Position numbers and translations under genes: made by a program. DNA of 64,000 nucleotides, from contig CM040444.1 of NCBI GenBank assembly GCA_022749755.1, positions 12,176,274 to 12,240,273 of the forward strand. The letters are read 5' to 3'. A model generated the notes under the pieces. It searched no databases and was not told the origin of the DNA. It saw nothing but the letters and a program-made list of their open reading frames with translations. Shown in pieces: positions 37,601 through 50,452 of the stretch (positions within the stretch are counted from its first letter, which is position 1; every line of letters begins with the position of its first letter). Source of the stretch: Azadirachta indica. Lineage: Eukaryota > Streptophyta > Magnoliopsida > Sapindales > Meliaceae.

Positions 37601-40600
37601 AGAGAGATGACCAACTAAGCATACAGCACACAGAGCCCAGGAGACAGCAAGCTCGCGACCTATAAAGTTTAAGTTAATCAGCCACAATTTTTTTTTTCTC
37701 AGCCTGCCCAATAAGCATGGTAATTTAACTTTCATTAAAAAGAAAAACAAAGAAAAAGGACGCATGAAAGATGCTTACCGCTTTCTTTTAAGCGATTACG
37801 CTTCTCAACCATCTTCTTTTCAAATACGTTGAAGAAATTATCAGTTCCCAAATCTGCACAATGGAGAAGAGAAACAGTTAAGATTGGGGAATGGTAGTGC
37901 AAACATGTTCAAGAATTAAACCCAATTGCTATAAGGAGTACAAACAAGAAAATGGTTTTAAGATTTTAATTCATGTAAGAATACAGCCACTCTCAAAATT
38001 CAAAAATAATTTTTGGAAGTAAAAATAGGTTCAAGGTGTTAAACATCCAATAAAAAGATTACACTTCAGTTCAAAAACTTTTCCATCTAGGTAGCAGAAT
38101 CAATTAATGGTCAGTGTCACATTAGGAAGGTTATAACATAACCAAATTCTGGCTAAGGACTAATATGCAACTGCTATGGGGCTAGGGTTAAGTTATACAC
38201 CAAAAAGGAAAGGAGATAAAAGAATCCAAACTGCATCACAGGCAAGCAAAAGATCATTCCATTAACAACCCCATCATGATTAAGAAAAAGTGATGTACTA
38301 GCTACACAAATCAAGAAATAACCAGAACTTCTAATGCAAAATCTTCCACAACAGAATTTATTAGTGTCACAAAGATAAATCATTTCTAGTTATGATAGAG
38401 AATCAAGCAACCAACAAAAATATATGAACCACTATTTTTTGAAGAAATATACGTAAACAAAACAAGAATAAAATATTATTAGCTACAGAGATTTTGGTTA
38501 TTTTACTTTACTTTTTCTATGCATTAATTTCTTTGGCAAACAGGCAATCCTATTAACAATGTTTTGAAGCGCAGAAAATCACACTTTGTGGGTTTTATCT
38601 CGAACACATAATCAAGAAATTCTATTAAAAATGATAAACACAAAAAGCCTTCTCAGATTTGATGAATCTTAGGAACTAAGAACAGGAAACGAGAGCATGT
38701 ATAGTAGAAGGCGACCAAAGTGTCAACAATACACACATTTGCAAAAGTAACCAGATAACTGCCAGTAACAACGGCGACCACTCTTTTATACAGATGATTG
38801 AAATCAACAATCTAATAATACCTACAATGATAGCTGGCTTAATTTGTTGAGAACCAGAAAAACTCTCCCAAAACCAGCAGGCTAGATTACTGGAATATGA
38901 TCACAATTCGCAAGGGAAAAAAAACTAACACTCTATATTATTTCTAGTTCCAACCAATTAAAACTAAGCTTTCAGTTTTCTCTTATTTATTAGTGGTTGA
39001 TAAAAATCTGTCACTGAAGTATCTCCAAATAATGACACCCTAAAGAGCTCCAGGGCATAAAAATGAGAAAATTTACCAAAACTGAGAAGCTTATACAAGT
39101 TCTTTGCAGGAGGTGCACAGTAAAACACTTCAAAAGGTTGAGAATGTATTAAATATTTGCCTATAATCATTGTGCAAATACACCAATAAACAACTTTGTC
39201 TATGAAAATACAAAATGAGAATTCAAATCTCACAAATAATCTACAATCAACTTTCCAAGAATACAACATTTCAGTTCCTATCAATTTCTAAAAAATTGTT
39301 TATCTTAGATTCACAAACAAATTCTACAAAGCAATGGGCTCCTCAGCACCAGAATTTCCATTCCACAATCCAACCCAAAGTAGCAGCCGCAATTCACCTA
39401 TTGAGGGAGAAATTGTAAAATTAATAATGACTTTGAATCCTATCTTTTGACATGTCAAACAGCGGAAATGAGATTTGCAAGAATCTATTAAAATCAGAAA
39501 CCCAATAAATTAGGGACATACCACAAAGAATTATGGTTTCTCCTCAAATCAATCTTTTGCATTATTATGGTGAAAAATCTCCTTCAATAGCTTCCCGACC
39601 TGCCACTAACCCACCAAACTTCACATAAGTCACATGAAAACCTCTGCACATGTAGCTATGTTACATCTACTCTGATTCACAATTAGAGGTGCTAATGGAT
39701 TAGTTGATAAAGGTATACATATGTTTGAAAAGCAAATTCATTCTTTGATCTAATCCATTAATGTGAAAAATAAGTCTACCATCTTACATACGAAAAGTAC
39801 CCAGTTTCTGATCAATTATTTTTCTGTCCCCTACAAAATGAAAGACCTGTAGCCCAAACAGCTAAAACTTCCTATACTTGGCAATACTTGCATACATAGT
39901 ATGAAAAAAGATTAAAACAAACTCCAATCCTTTGACATAGAGAACACCATACAAAGGTACAGAGAACACAATAGACACCAGAAAGTTTGAAGAAAGGAGG
40001 CACACTGAGAACAATATTCAGGAAGCTAACTTTTAGAGGTTATACTAAAGATTATACTTGTAGAAAAAAAAGTATCCATACTTATAGAGACAGCAATGGG
40101 CCATAGAAGCAAAAATGCCCACCACTGGACATTTCTCCTGCACTAGGGACAACTTGATGAATCTTATTACTAACAACAATCAAAAGGCCAGCAAAGCTAC
40201 AAGCAAGTCACATCTTGATACTTATCATAGTAAGTTCCGCCAATATTTGCAAGATTCCAACAACAATGAAACATCTCACCATCAACCCCACCCCCCTTTG
40301 CAAGATAATAATAACAATGCTCAAGTATCAATTAACAGCAGTTGAAAATGTCAAAAATGTCAAGAATTCGCGATGTTACCAATAATCGTTATGCCTGTAC
40401 AACATGATTTGGATGATCTTTTTTGGGGCATTTACTTTCTAAAGTGTAACAGCATATAACTTGTTGGTACGTGACAAGATGCATACCAATGAAAATCAAG
40501 GGACAATAACAAAAATGGTGGTATGCAGAAAATGCTTACCTCGAAGGTTGGACTTAAAACCACAGCTGGTCAAATGTTTTGCAAGTGCCTCTCCTAACTG

Positions 40601-41737
40601 CTTTTGCCAATTTGGTATGACCTTGGCTTCCAATACCGGCCATACTATTGCTGTCTCTGTTGTGAGATTAACACTAGCAGTTGACACTTGAGGCTGCAAA
40701 TGAATATGAGAGGTGAAGATTTTGGATTAGTTTACAACAAGAAAATAGCAACTTATTCATAATATATGCAAATAATAAATCATGGTTTGCTTTGAGGGTA
40801 AAGGCCCTTAAATTTGGTCATTGTTTGAGTGCTTTATTTCTTATGATTAAAAGAACTGAACATGTGTCCAAGACGACTCCAGCTGCAAATTTCAAACTGA
40901 ACACAAATTTCATAGACCCAAATACAAGAGAACAGTTATCACAATAAATACATCATTGCAATGAGGTGGATGCACCTGCTTGGAGTCTTTGACATTGCTC
41001 ACTTCACAGTAAGAATCTAGTTTTAAAAACCTTTAATTTCATAGTTTCCCCATTTCACAATTTTCCTACATTCTTTCTTCATTAGGGACCAAATGAATCA
41101 TTTACAAAAATTTAGCTAAAACAACAATTTAACACTGTATACTTGAAAAAGAATTTGAAAACTTACTTGACTCTCCAGTATTCTCTTGACACTAGCAGCA
41201 CATCCCCCGCATGTCATCCCCTACCAGAAATTGAAGCAGATTTCAGTAACATCGCAAAAACCTCAGAAAATGTCAACATCTAATACGCAGTACATGTATA
41301 AAAAGAGAGGCAATTCGTACTCCAACATCGAGTATGATAACATCAGTAGATAAAGCCGAGACCGTTTCTCCACCTCCACCGCCCAATTTCGAATCAGAAT
41401 CACCACCTTCCGATCCACCGTTACCTCCACCGCCACCGCCGTCACCGCCACCAACATCTCCCCCAGAATTTCCACCACCGGTCCCAAAGGAGGCCGAAGA
41501 ACTGGAGACGCACCTAACACGACACCGTATAGGCTGGGGCAGGACAGCGTAAAGACTCCTCCTACGAGAAGAAGAAGTCGAAAGAGTTTTGTACGAAATA
41601 AGAGAAAGCGGAGGAGTCAGAATACATCGACGCTGAGCCTGTGGGAGTCTATTGGAAAAATGACGGTTTAAGGCTTTGGAAATTGTGAAGAGAGCCAAGG
41701 TTTTCGTCGTAGTTGCAGTTACGAACGACGACTCCAT
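22620..41737 (-). CDS. PAA1: Chloroplast copper-transporting P1B-ATPase PAA1/HMA6, 17 exons, 949 aa
   Basis: Exons, minus strand: 41321-41737, 41167-41220, 40540-40693, 37779-37853, 37382-37659, 35751-35984, 33595-33693, 33284-33433, 32022-32168, 30424-30474, 30162-30334, 28515-28647, 27522-27619, 25547-25793, 23535-23738, 23306-23386, 22620-22874. They join to 2850 nt, equal to Arabidopsis PAA1 in length. PAA1 imports copper across the chloroplast envelope for plastocyanin and superoxide dismutase. Visible: Ser/Arg-rich transit peptide (about 1-95), glycine-rich linker, metal-binding GMTCGGC (140-146), actuator TGE (426-428), ion-path CPC (540-542), phosphorylated Asp584 in DKTGT, VHP (635-637), GDGIND (798-803), and TM7/TM8 motifs YN and MGLSS. 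Exon 11 needs the weaker donor GTTGAGT to stay in frame. The C-terminus is a low-complexity Tyr/Pro/Ser tail. All catalytic motifs are intact. Confidence 0.95.
25990..26965 (+). mobile_element. LINE reverse-transcriptase relic in PAA1 intron 13
   Basis: Plus-strand frames, antisense to PAA1, carry broken non-LTR reverse-transcriptase motifs: [14 protein letters not shown], then [11 protein letters not shown], then a degraded [15 protein letters not shown] block. Stops and frameshifts separate them. The end, with ttctgttttttatcaaagaa near 26950, resembles a LINE 3' end. No intact frame. Confidence 0.8.
29479..29950. repeat. Tandem duplication of about 235 bp in PAA1 intron 11
   Basis: The segments 29479-29718 and 29719-29950 share ordered blocks: aaatcactatcttgag, aaattcactattttgcattyst, ataatcatrttcct and gatctac followed by gtcacaattta/ggccacaattta. 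Divergence is substantial, so the duplication is old. No coding signal. Confidence 0.75.
31080..31460 (+). mobile_element. LINE zf-RVT relic in PAA1 intron 9
   Basis: Plus-strand frames show the zinc-binding C-terminal block of plant LINE ORF2: a [16 protein letters not shown] segment followed by NHVFLHCPL near 31420. The preceding sequence is degraded. It is antisense to PAA1. Confidence 0.7.
34216..34419. repeat. Tandem duplication of about 102 bp in PAA1 intron 6
   Basis: Units 34216-34317 and 34318-34419 both begin tatccttgaraataata, contain aggaaaaccay, agactttt and attcaag, and end aaaatgtctaga. Differences are scattered. No coding signal. Confidence 0.8.
34900..35470 (+). mobile_element. 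LINE zf-RVT relic in PAA1 intron 6
   Basis: Plus-strand translation shows the C-terminal zf-RVT region of a [23 protein letters not shown], then [17 protein letters not shown], then a degraded WAVPR-like block. A run of nearly twenty T residues with gataaacaaa follows. Antisense to PAA1; no intact frame. Confidence 0.75.
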
Positions 41738-44700
41738 TGTTTAGCTAGTCGATTGCATAAATTCTCCCTTCTCTCACTAAATACAACTACTTGCTCTCTT
41801 GCTGTGTAGTAGTGTTGTATTTTATTGTGTGTATGTGTTTTTTCTGTGCTTATCTTTTTCTTTATCTTCCATTTGAGACTGAAACGGGAGTCTGTCTCTT
41901 CTATTAATTAATTATTTCTTTTTGTTTCTTGTAATGGACAACCAGAGTCCGTCCTGAGTTTGAGGCATGGAAACTGATAGCATGAATCAGAACGTGTTAA
42001 AATGAATGGATGGAATTAGACTGTAGTTTCTCTATTTCAAACACTTGAGCGATGGAATGAATTTACATTTCAATATTTTACGTTGAGTTATTTAATCAAT
42101 TTTTTTTTTAATTTTATTATTTTATCTATATTACGTTGGATTGGTAAAATAAGGTTTGGTTCGGTTTTTTTAAAAATCGAATTGAACCGAAATATAGTCA
42201 CAGTATTCCATGAAAAAACAACATATTTATTTACTAAACTTTAAAAGTTTTATGCTAACTACATTAATTATTTAAAAAACATAAAAAAAAAAAGTTAAAT
42301 AATAGAGTTTAACAAGTAGACAAAAGATAAAATCATTACTTTTATAAATTTTTTTTAATAATTTTTTGGATTATCGAAGATAACTACCTTCACAATGATT
42401 ACTTATTGTTTCTTTTGCATTACTTGCATCCTCCTCTACTTTCTCTTTATATTCTTTCTGACAGTGCCAATGCATTCTTTTACATTCTATTTATAAGATT
42501 CAAATTGAACTTCATCGAATTATAAAATCGAATCAAATTAAGTTAGTATAATTCAATTCGATTCTTTAGTTCTCTTTTTTTTTTAAAGATCATTTTTATA
42601 TAAATCTCTAAATTATATAGAAATTATAGAAAAAGAAAAAAATTTTAAAATTTATAATAACATCTTTATTTTTTTTTTTTTATGTAAATTACTAAATTTT
42701 TCATTTATTTGTAATTTTTATAAACTTTATAAGTTTATATAAAATTTTACATTCGATTGTAGTCGGTTTTTAGTTGAAATTTGATTTTTGAATTGAACTT
42801 GAATCAAATTAATCAGTTTAGAAACTAAATGAAACCGAATTCTTTTCATAACCAAACCGAATTAAGTTGAACTAAACTCTTGAGTTTGATTCGGTTCTTT
42901 TTTCTTATGCTTATATTTATGTCATATATGTTAGATTTAAAGGATACATTGTGGAAGTTTTCTATCATTGATAATTTATTTTAGTAATAAAAAAATAAGA
43001 ATTTCTTAGAATATAAAGTAAAAAATAATCATATTTTGCTTCTAGACATAGCTTTGAGTAATGGGCATGTTTGACACTTTTAAACTATTTTAAATTCAAA
43101 TAACAATAGGGAATAAAATCTTTAATATTTCATAATTGAAATTTCTCACTTTCAACCAAATTTTTCATTAAAAAAAAAGTAATGATAAATTACTCTATTT
43201 CAACATAACTTTTTAAATCAGTACAATGCAATACTGAACAACAAATGCACCCATTATGTTTTTTAAAAGTCGTATCTTAGTGGAAGAAAGATAGGTGAAA
43301 TGGTGCAGATATGTCACTTATATGTCAATTTAATAAAATTTTATGATTAAAATTATTAATTAAAAAATTCATGATAATGAGAGAAAAGAATTAATACATT
43401 TATAATGATTTTATTAATTAGTTTCATTTTACAATTGCCTAATCTAATAAGACTTTCCCATTCATTATTTACCATAACATAATAATTATAAAGTAGCTTT
43501 TTTCATAGGAAGAAATTTAAAATTTGAATAACCTTATCTAAAATATTAAAAAACACTTTTAAAAGGTCTATTATAGGGATTTAAAATAAACCTTTAAAAA
43601 CGAGTTTCATACAATTATGTCACTCTACATAATTAGAAATAAATAAAACTTATAAATGTATTTCTAAAAATTATAATTAAATAAACTGATGAAGATATTG
43701 GTATTTAGCGTTAAGTAAAATTTTGTAACTTAGTTTTATTCATATATAATTATTAAATTTTCATATAGTATTTGAATAATATAATTTTCACATAATATTT
43801 GAATATGAATATTTGGATAAATAACTTTTAAATTTTTAAGATTTGGTTTATTGAACTGATTAGTCATAATATCTTTAAAATATTCATTAAAGTCCTAAAT
43901 TATTTAAAAAATTATAATTATACATCTACATAATAATAGTCATTTACCAAAAATAACTATGAAACGTTTTCAATTTGACAAAAAATATAATATATCTATC
44001 TAAAATGTATTAATAAAATAAATAATATATTATTTTTTTATAGTATATTAATAAAATAATACTTATCATTATTATTATATTTATTTTCAGTTAAGTGTTT
44101 AAAAATAATTTTTTAATTAATTATCATTAAATAGGGATATAATTGCTATTTTTTAGTAAATAGAGACTTTAATGACTATTTTTTAAACTACAAAGACTAA
44201 TTGGTCAAATAGAATGAAGCACTAAATGTCCTTTTTTGGATTTATATTTATAATAATTAGTTAGTTAAATTAGTGCCAATTAAATTTGACTTTTTTATTA
44301 GTTAAAAAAGTTTTTTTAAAGAGAAAAATTTTTTCCAAAATTTTGGGTGCCTTTTAGTTGGTAGTAGAGAAGGATTTTTGAGAATTAAAAAAATTATTTT
44401 TTTCTAATAAAACAAATTCAAAATTTAAATTTTTGGCAATAAAATTTCTCCAACTTTTTTAAAAGATGAATTCATCTAAAAATCTTCACTTCACTTTTTT
44501 AAAAAATTTATGTTATTTATTTAAGATAGAACATTAAATATTTATCTATTAAAATAAATATTTAAATTTTTTGAAAAATTATTTATAACAATTAAACGAT
44601 TAATAAATTTTTGTTAAAAGTTTTAATAAATAAATTTTTAATGTTCTATTTGAAAAAAATGACATAAGATTTTAAAAATAAAATAAGAGTATTTTAGATA

Positions 44701-47700
44701 ATTTTACTTTTTCAAAAAGTTAAAAAAACTCTATTGTTAAAAGTTTAAAATTTAAATTTTTTTTAATAAAAGAAAAATAATTTTTTTAATTTTTTAAAAA
44801 CTCTTTCCCCACCAACAATGAAACGATATTAAAAAAATTTAAAAATTATTTTATTATTAAAAAAAATTTTTTTAATAAAAAAACAAAATCAAACCAGAAA
44901 ACTTCAGGAATAAAAAATTTACCTAAAGCACTTTATTTAAAAAATTACACTTATGGTATAATTACAATAAATTAAGTTTTTTATTTTATTTTTCATAATT
45001 TTTAACTAAACCTTTAGTAACTTTACATATATATTAATTAATAATATAATAATATAATATAAAAGCACTTAGGCCGGCCTAAAATCCTCAATTAAGTGAA
45101 AAACCTCTTCTAAAGTCTAGTGTCTTCTCTGCATTGCATCGCTGTCCAACTGGAGGTAACTTCTCATTTCCCGCTTTCATTTGTTTTCGTACCCTCCTAT
45201 TTTCATTTAATGTATGTCTTCATTTTACTCTTCTTTTCTTTTTTCCTATAATAACTGTTTTTACTTCCATTTTTTATTGATCACAAGCTTGAAGGATTAA
45301 GTATTATTGTTCTGTTACTTGGGAAACAATGGCGAAATTACTGAAAAGGTCTAAATTAGTTGTCTGTTTTTTGGGTGGTAAACGCTAGGAAGTATCCAAG
45401 TAAACGGTTGGGAAATGTGATACATAAAATTTTCTTGGCAACCAAACAAGGTTGTACAGATATTTACCTTACATATTATTGAAATCTGGCTTGTGGGTAT
45501 TCCATTTTCCTTTTTCAAAATTTAGTGTAACTTGGCTTTATGGAAAATAACTAAACACATAAAATATTTGAGTGCTTTTCTTAATGTTACAGGACTTGTT
45601 ATTGCACAATTAATTGAAGAATATTGTCTGAAAATTGAAAGTAAAATCTTTTGACATAGGGTATAATTATAATAATAAGGTGGCCTAAGTGAATGTTGAA
45701 GTTTCAAATAATTGTAATGTTACAGGGGAGGTTATGAGATAAAACAAAGAAATTAGGACTGTTAAGTTTCATCTATTTCAGTTCTTTTGTTTTATTGCAC
45801 CCGCAAACATTATATGTGTTCAAAAGAAACTTGGATAGGAATGTTCTGTGATTCTGGGTAATAAAAAAATCTATTTTCACTTGGGGAAAGGGAATCAGTT
45901 TATTTTTTTATGCATCTTGAAGGAATAAACCGAGGTTACTCTGTTTATTTATACCATATATCCCGCTTCAATACATTTTAGAAATTAGATAGAAATTGAA
46001 CAGCCCAATATACACTTTCTCATTTTATAAGTTAGTGTCTCTAGTAAGTGTGATGACAAGAAAACAGTTCTATCATTTTGAGTTGTAATCAGTCTATCTG
46101 AGTGAAGGCATGCATTGAATTTCTTGCTTATTATAGAGGTTGTTAATGGCTAGATATTGACTATGATTCAGTAGACCGTTCTTGTTGTTTAACTGAAACA
46201 TCTTATTTGGAATGCTACTTACATGCTGAAAGCATATGTGAAGGAAAATACAGCAAACTCATAGACAGTCAGCAGTTAGCTCAAAATATTTTCAAATTGG
46301 TTGAAGGTAGAAGAAAAAAATTTATATGGTTTTAGTTTAGGCCGTTCTTTTCAAGGTTTATGACATATAATCCGTGGTTCATATATCCTTAGTCTTTTCT
46401 TTTCGACCTTGTTTCTTGTCCTCCCTTTTCCTTTGTTTCAAATTCTGTTAATTAGGACTGTTATTTAGTCCATTTAGCTTGTTAACCTTAACATGTATAT
46501 TTTATATAAGTGTTTGATGAGTGTATTCAAATGTTTTCTTGGCTGAGGAACACTTTGAGATTGTGTTTGCATAAGGTGGAATGGACTTTTTCATGTTGGT
46601 CATTGAAAAGCCTGCTCAGATTTGATGCTGTTCTCATTTGTAGCTTCCTGATTAAAGTACATTTTCTTATGAGTTGAGAAAAATGCCTTTGGTTTTTTAA
46701 TCATTCTGTGCCTTTGGAAGTAACAGAATCATGTTCTACAATAAAGATCTCCTTTCAATATTGTGTCTATTTCATTGAAATACAAATGTTTCAAAATTGG
46801 CATAGAGTAGTAGATTGTTGGATTCCGTTTTTGCTTGGTTCTCCAAACTCGTACCTAGTGAAGCCTGCATGAACTTGGAATTATTTTGGTTAAATTGGTT
46901 TCTATTTTCTTATGTTAGTGTTGGAAGCTTTGATAATTCAGAAGTTCTTGATTATATTAGTTGTATGTCGCAATCAAAATCTTTAATGTTATTTTGAAAT
47001 AGCCACTGTCATTATTTCCAGCTCTTCTAGATTGCCACTCAGGATATGCCGCCAAAAATCAAAGGTGATCCTTTTTGTTGTTAAAGGATTGTTTGCTTGT
47101 GATTCTTTTATTTAGATATCCTTTTAGGATATAGATATATTATTGATACATACAGCTCAAGCATTTAGAACACGGTAGAGGAGTGAAAAAAATTGCAGAA
47201 ATAAAAATTTATTGGATTTCATATATGTGAATGAATATTTTGGCATCTAATTTTATATTTTTTTTCCTTTAAGTGACCATCATCAGTTGTTAATATAAAG
47301 AAAAGAAGAGAAAACAGTGTGTTCTCATGGTTGTGCCTGATTTTGCCATAAACTGAGCTGTCCTGTTGTTCCCATCTTCAACTCCTGGTCTATAATTTCA
47401 AAACCCTTTAGAAAGTAAATGAACTTGTTTGCATGTGATTGGGCACTATGGATAGTGATATCTAGGATTATATGCTCTGAACTTTTTTGGAACTTGGAAA
47501 TATTGAGTTCTGGATTCACCAATTGGGGGAAGTAGAAGGCACTTGGTTATACAAGGGCCAAAAATTTATTTCTATTTATTTTCATGCAATATATTTACAT
47601 TATATATTATCATCATTTGATCTTTCTTCCGACTGTCCAATCTTCCACAACCTGTTGTGGTGATGAGCAACAACATATGTTGATTTGTCCTAGTCGTAGT

Positions 47701-48344
47701 CAGCATTGTTGTTGTTTACTCTTTATTTTGTTTTTTATTATCACATTCTCATTGGGTAGATTTGAGTATAGATTAGGGATTAGTTGGGTTATACGGACTA
47801 GATTTCTCCTTTATGTTTTGCACCTTCTGCTTTATCTATCAGTAAATTCTTTGCCATTTTCCCTAAGTTTCTGGTTTAAATTTGTTTGCTGATGAAAGCT
47901 TCAAATTTAGGGTATGTTTGTGACTATGTGTTCTTCTCTTCAATTTTAAAAGCACAATCCTATCTGACTTGCCAGTTTATGTTTACCAACTTATACTCTG
48001 ACAACTAGTGATTCTATTCTGGAGCTGCCATGGATTAAAAAGTTGTAGTACCTTGATCTAAAAAACTTATCCCTAATGATTAAACTTGTAATTCTTGTCC
48101 TTGGACCTGATTCATTGGATCCTTGACCGAATGCAAACTTACCCTTCCAATAATCATAATTTCACAAGGGACTCTTTAGCATCGCAGAAATCAAGGGTAT
48201 AACATATAGCCTCAAGGGGGGAAGTTATTAGGTAGCCTACATTCCCTTCCTGTATATTGATTATATTTTCTACATTCTCATTGGTGTGATTAATCCAAGA
48301 GAATCGCTAAATATCAATTTGGTTTTTGATTGCAGTGCGGAAAG
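41738..48344. other. Intergenic region and non-coding exons between PAA1 and the L23-like gene
   Basis: PAA1 and the L23-like gene diverge from here. The first 150 bp should hold the PAA1 leader and promoter. From about 42.1 to 45.05 kb the DNA is very AT-rich and carries an inverted-repeat element (44290-44930) and a weak pair of ggtttggttcgg / aaccaaaccga end motifs (42153 and 42850) that may be an old element. From 45.1 kb base composition becomes less extreme, consistent with transcribed leader introns of the L23-like gene. Candidate leader exons end at 45155 (ctggag before gtaact) and at 47032-47064 (before gtgatc). No other coding region is seen. Confidence 0.45.
44290..44930. mobile_element. 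MITE-like family A, inverted double copy
   Basis: The left half (about 44340-44630) matches the element at 3023-3445 in direct orientation (tttttgagaattaaaaaa, aaacgattaataaatttttgtt). The right half (about 44640-44900) matches it in reverse: read on the other strand it gives ggtttgattttgttttttta, ttttttaatatcgttt and ctaaaatactcttattttat. The two halves are therefore inverted copies and would fold into a long hairpin. No coding capacity. Confidence 0.6.
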
Positions 48345-48742
48345 ATGGGACACAGCCTTGTTGATCTCCCTATGAAGCTGCTAATGCCATCTGCATTTGA
48401 AAATGTCAAAGAAATTGCATTCAAAACGATTCCTTCCGCTTCAAAAGTACGTAAATTAATTTATCAAAAACTAGAAGTGTACCTTCTTCAGTTCTGTTTT
48501 ATTTAGCTTTTTTTCTAATCTTGGGTAAAATTTGACAGACTGAGATCAAGAGAGTTGTGGAATCAATGTATGGTCTCCAAGTTGAAAGGGTAAATACACT
48601 TAACATGCAGGGGAAGAAGAAAAGAAGAGGGGGTCGCTTGATTTCTAGAGCAAATTACAAGAAAGCGTACGTAACTTTTAAGAAACCAATCTCCTTTCAC
48701 TTCAAAGACGGTATTCGAACGGACCGAACCATGAGTTGTTGA
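48345..48742 (+). CDS. L23-type ribosomal protein, uL23m-like, two coding exons, about 101 aa
   Basis: Coding exons 48345-48446 and 48539-48742 join in frame to 101 residues. The pattern MG…LPMKLLMPSAFENVKEIAFK, then TEIKRVVESMYGLQVERVNT, LNMQGKKKRRGG and ANYKKAYVTFKKP matches the plant L23 family targeted to mitochondria. In the ribosome L23 sits at the exit of the peptide tunnel. The start at 48345 fits the family's MG start and lies 9 bases after the acceptor; leader exons probably lie upstream. The C-terminus is short: family members that I remember extend tens of residues beyond the KKP block, whereas this one ends in an unrelated stretch, DGIRTDRTMSC. It may be a shortened paralogue or lack a further exon. 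Confidence 0.75.
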
Positions 48743-50452
48743 GCCCTGTCAAAACGATCGCATGAGGCTTTGTTTTTATGGCACTTGTTAATGCTTAAGG
48801 TTTTTTAAAAAGACATTTTAGTTTTGGAGACAGATTGATAATCTCATATTTTTATACATATATTTATATTATTTGTAAATCATTAGATCTAGTCACTTTT
48901 AACAGTTAAGATTAAATTTGATCATATAATTAATGTATATGTCAAATTTAATCTCATCAATTAAAAGTGTAAAGATTTAACGATTTACAAATGAGTGTAA
49001 ATATATGCTTAAAAATATGAGGCTGTTGATTCTTCTCCTTTAATTTTTAAACTATGTTTGGTTTGAAATATGGAAAGAAATGAGAAACGAAAAATGAAAG
49101 GAAAAAAGAAAAGGAATAGAAAAGAGAAGTATTCCGTTTTTTGGTTGAAGCAAAGAGTTATGGAAGGAAAGGAATTTATATTTTTTTGGTGACAAAATAT
49201 TTTCTATTTAAAAATTAGTTATATTTACTAATAAAAATTCTATTTATCTACTAATCTTATTTTTAAATATAATTTAATTTATTTTTTAAAATTTTAATAT
49301 TAGAACGTCCAGATATTTGACAATTTATTGTCATAAAGTAAATGGAAATAATGAAGATAAATATTAAAAAACTAAAAAAAAATATTAAGAAGATAATAAA
49401 AAACAATAAATTTTAATTTTAATCATAAAATTAATTAGAGTGCATATGATTGACTTGCATATTATAAACTAAATTTTTTCTGTAATAAGTGAGTGGAGAA
49501 CACAGCTACTTAAATCTATTGTCGTGACGATTATGATTTTTCTTTTTTGTTGTTCTTGGTTTAGTAGTGATTTTTTCATTAAAAAATTTTAAAAAATATA
49601 TTATTATATCAATAATGATTTTTTGTATAAAAAATTACAATTATCAAATAAATATGACTAATCATATAAATAATAAGTATGAAATATAATCATATAAATT
49701 AATATAAAGATTAAATATATAAAAAAATATATTTTATGTATATTAAAAGTGACGACAAAAATAATCTCAAATGGAACTAAAAGTAAGATTACGTTGGATT
49801 TACATTACAATTAAACATTACGTTAATAGTTATAAATTAATTTTTAAATTTTTTTAATAATATTATATTAATTTCATTAAGTTGTTTAAAATAAATTAAA
49901 ATGAAAGTATGAAACAAACAGAGAAGGAATAAAATAGAAAACTCACACGGCTTAAAGATTGGAATCGTGATAAAAATTTGTTTATTATAAAATAAATAAA
50001 AAATTTATAAGTTAACTGTAACAAATTAATAATATAATATTATTTATTAATATATTATAAAATAAATAAATAAATAATAACGTAAGTAATTAATACGAGC
50101 AGTATTAAATTAATCATATAATTAATTAAGACACGTAAAAATAAATAATTACTGGCTTCTAGCATATACTCCATTGATGTTTGCTGATTGATAGGAAAAA
50201 TCAAAGGTACGACAACCATTGAAAATTTGAGAAGTTCCAAGTTCCTTGTAGCACCAAAATTAGTTAATTAATTAAAGCTTCTCTGATAAATAATAATAGA
50301 CGCTACAATGGAAGGACGGCATTTCATTCCATTCCATTTCATATACCAAAATCCATAATCACACACACTCTTCCTTTCCTCTTCAATCATCTAATTAATT
50401 TTTCCATAGCAAGAGAGAAAAAGAGTGTGTTTAAAGAATTGATTGATCAAGG
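48743..50452. other. Intergenic region between the L23-like gene and the sugar transporter
   Basis: Apart from the small palindromic element just after the L23-like gene, this is AT-rich DNA without coding signal. The last 150 bp, rich in CT (cactcttcctttcctcttc), look like the leader of the transporter gene. Confidence 0.5.
48842..49023. mobile_element. Palindromic MITE, family B copy 2
   Basis: Begins tctcatatttttatacatat and ends ttaaaaatatgagg, an inverted pair. The interior (tatttatattatttgtaaat, then tcacttttaac, and later aaagtgta and atttacaaatgagtgtaaat) is self-complementary and follows the order of the copy at 1816-2009. It starts about 100 bp after the L23-like stop and so may lie in its 3' UTR. 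Confidence 0.7.

Noticed and set aside
41334..41552. Proline-rich plus-strand open frame
   Set aside because: It is the antisense of the glycine-rich linker in PAA1 exon 1; the low-complexity GGN codons keep the opposite strand open.
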